NCBI GenBank assembly: GCA_015487335.1
Contig: WFPZ01000066.1
Location: 1 to 5,511, forward strand
Direction: 5' to 3'
Length of the DNA: 5,511 bases
Origin: Paracoccaceae bacterium
Lineage (GTDB): Bacteria; Pseudomonadota; Alphaproteobacteria; Rhodobacterales; Rhodobacteraceae
Positions 4,490 through 5,511 of this stretch are shown one piece after another. Numbering within the stretch: the first letter of the stretch is position 1; each line of letters opens with the position of its first letter. The translations under genes were made by a program, and so were the position numbers. The notes beneath the pieces are model-generated. The model was not told where the DNA came from, did no database searches, and worked only from the letters and a program-made list of their open reading frames with translations.

Positions 4490-5511
4490 TCATTCCTTCT
4501 TTCCGCTTTCCTTCCCGCCCGCCTCTTGTGCCTTTCTGGCCAGATCGCGGGCAATCGCGAAGGCGCCGTTGATCTTGTCGCGATCCTCCCGCCAGTCGCG
4601 GCGCACCACCAGCCTGTTGTCGCGCACCTTCGCCAGCCCGCGCTGGGCATGGATGAATTCCACCAGCCCGGCGGGATTGGCGAACCTGTCCTCGTGAAAC
4701 TGGATCGTCGCCCCCTTCGGGCCGGCGTCCAGACGGGCGATGCCGGCCTTCTTGCACTCTTCCTTGATGCGCACCACCGCCAGCAGGGTGTTGACCTCCT
4801 TCGGCAGCTTGCCGAAACGGTCGATCAGCTCGGCGGCGAACCCCTCCAGCTCCACCTTGGTGCGCAGGCCCGACAGCCGGCGGTAGAGGCCCAGCCGCAC
4901 GTCGAGGTCGGGGACGTAGGTCTCGGGGATCAGCACCGGCACCCCGAGGTTGATGGTCGGCGCCCACTGCTCGTCGGCCTCGCTCAGCCCCTCCATCTCG
5001 CCGGCCTTGATCCGGGCGATCGCCTCTTCCAGCATGGACTGGTAGAGCTCGTACCCCACCTCGCGGATCTGGCCCGACTGCTCTTCGCCCAGGAGGTTGC
5101 CGGCGCCGCGGATGTCGAGATCCTGGCTGGCCAGCGTGAAACCCGCGCCCAGCATGTCAAGGCTGCCCAGCACCTTCAGCCGCTTCTCCGCCGCCGGGGT
5201 CAGCCGGGCGCGCGGCTTCGTGGTGAGATAGGCGTAGGCGCGGGTTCTGGAGCGGCCCACCCGGCCGCGGATCTGGTAGAGCTGGGCCAGGCCGAACATG
5301 TCGGCGCGGTGCACGATCATGGTGTTTGCGGTGGGAATGTCGAGCCCCGATTCGACGATCGTGGTGGCCAGAAGCACATCGTACTTGCCGTCGTAGAAGG
5401 CGTTCATCCGCGCGTCCAGCTCGCCGGCGGCCATCTGCCCGTGGGCCACGACGAAACTGACCTCGGGCACCTGCTCGCGCAGGAATTCCTCGATCTCCGG
5501 CAGGTCGGAGA
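4490..5511 (-). CDS. mfd: Transcription-repair coupling factor Mfd, C-terminal part
   Basis: The last 339 residues of Mfd, about 30% of a roughly 1150-residue protein, are visible; the gene enters from the right edge. Mfd is a cytosolic ATP-dependent translocase that pushes stalled RNA polymerase off damaged template and recruits UvrA for nucleotide excision repair. The fragment starts in the second RecA-like helicase domain: motif V TTIVESGLDIP (49-59 of the fragment) and motif VI QLYQIRGRVGRS (76-87), whose arginines complete the ATPase site. The conserved segment LGSLDMLGAGFTLASQDLDI and GAGNLLGEEQSG follow, then the C-terminal TRCF domain that in E. coli masks the UvrA-binding region. The protein ends with a short, probably disordered Lys/Glu/Gly tail (GGKESGKKE). 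No frameshift is seen. The stop (TGA, 4492-4490) is 13 bp from the convergent MFS stop. Confidence is very high from the helicase motifs. Confidence 0.98.
   Translation of the reverse strand, partial: SDLPEIEEFLREQVPEVSFVVAHGQMAAGELDARMNAFYDGKYDVLLATTIVESGLDIPTANTMIVHRADMFGLAQLYQIRGRVGRSRTRAYAYLTTKPRARLTPAAEKRLKVLGSLDMLGAGFTLASQDLDIRGAGNLLGEEQSGQIREVGYELYQSMLEEAIARIKAGEMEGLSEADEQWAPTINLGVPVLIPETYVPDLDVRLGLYRRLSGLRTKVELEGFAAELIDRFGKLPKEVNTLLAVVRIKEECKKAGIARLDAGPKGATIQFHEDRFANPAGLVEFIHAQRGLAKVRDNRLVVRRDWREDRDKINGAFAIARDLARKAQEAGGKESGKKE

Noticed and set aside
3475..4650. Minus-strand open frame of 391 codons opposite the MFS gene and the mfd end
   Set aside because: Low-complexity Arg/Gln/Gly/His-rich translation, antisense to a clear 12-helix transporter and overlapping mfd in another frame.
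1..5511. CRISPR arrays, insertion sequences, tRNA genes or prophage genes
   Set aside because: No regularly spaced repeats, transposase motifs, tRNA T-loop signatures or phage-type genes were seen on either strand.

Overview
This 5.5 kb window is GC-rich chromosomal DNA. The coding parts are strongly biased to G/C at third positions (about 86% in the bdhA fragment by hand count). Gene content and protein style point to an alphaproteobacterium, most likely of the Rhodobacterales (Rhodobacter/Paracoccus/Roseobacter relatives). That placement is inferred from protein resemblance, not from a marker gene.

Layout: (1) Positions 1-238, minus strand, hold the N-terminal third of a short-chain dehydrogenase that looks like D-3-hydroxybutyrate dehydrogenase (BdhA), which links polyhydroxybutyrate/ketone-body pools to acetoacetate. 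(2) Positions about 317-426 are an AT-richer island (about 45% GC for 344-445 by hand count). On the minus strand it shows, in order, a promoter-like pair, a perfect 7-bp hairpin and a textbook Rho-independent terminator. No protein gene accounts for that terminator, so it is best read as an undescribed small RNA gene of about 75 nt. (3) Positions about 430-874 contain no gene I can support. (4) Positions 875-988, plus strand, encode a 37-residue entericidin-type lipoprotein. (5) Positions 1035-4476, plus strand, form a likely operon of an AMP-forming acyl/aryl-CoA ligase, a DsbA/FrnE-family thiol oxidoreductase and a Bcr/CflA-type MFS efflux transporter. The last two overlap by ATGA. (6) From 4490 to the right edge, minus strand, lies the C-terminal 339 residues of the transcription-repair coupling factor Mfd, convergent with the MFS gene and separated from it by only 13 bp.

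The operon's three products (CoA thioester formation, a cytosolic CPWC thioredoxin-fold enzyme, and a 12-helix exporter) would be co-expressed. A shared role in handling an organic acid or xenobiotic is plausible, but the sequence does not identify the substrate. The part most likely to be undescribed is the small RNA candidate between bdhA and the entericidin gene. The protein-coding genes belong to familiar families.
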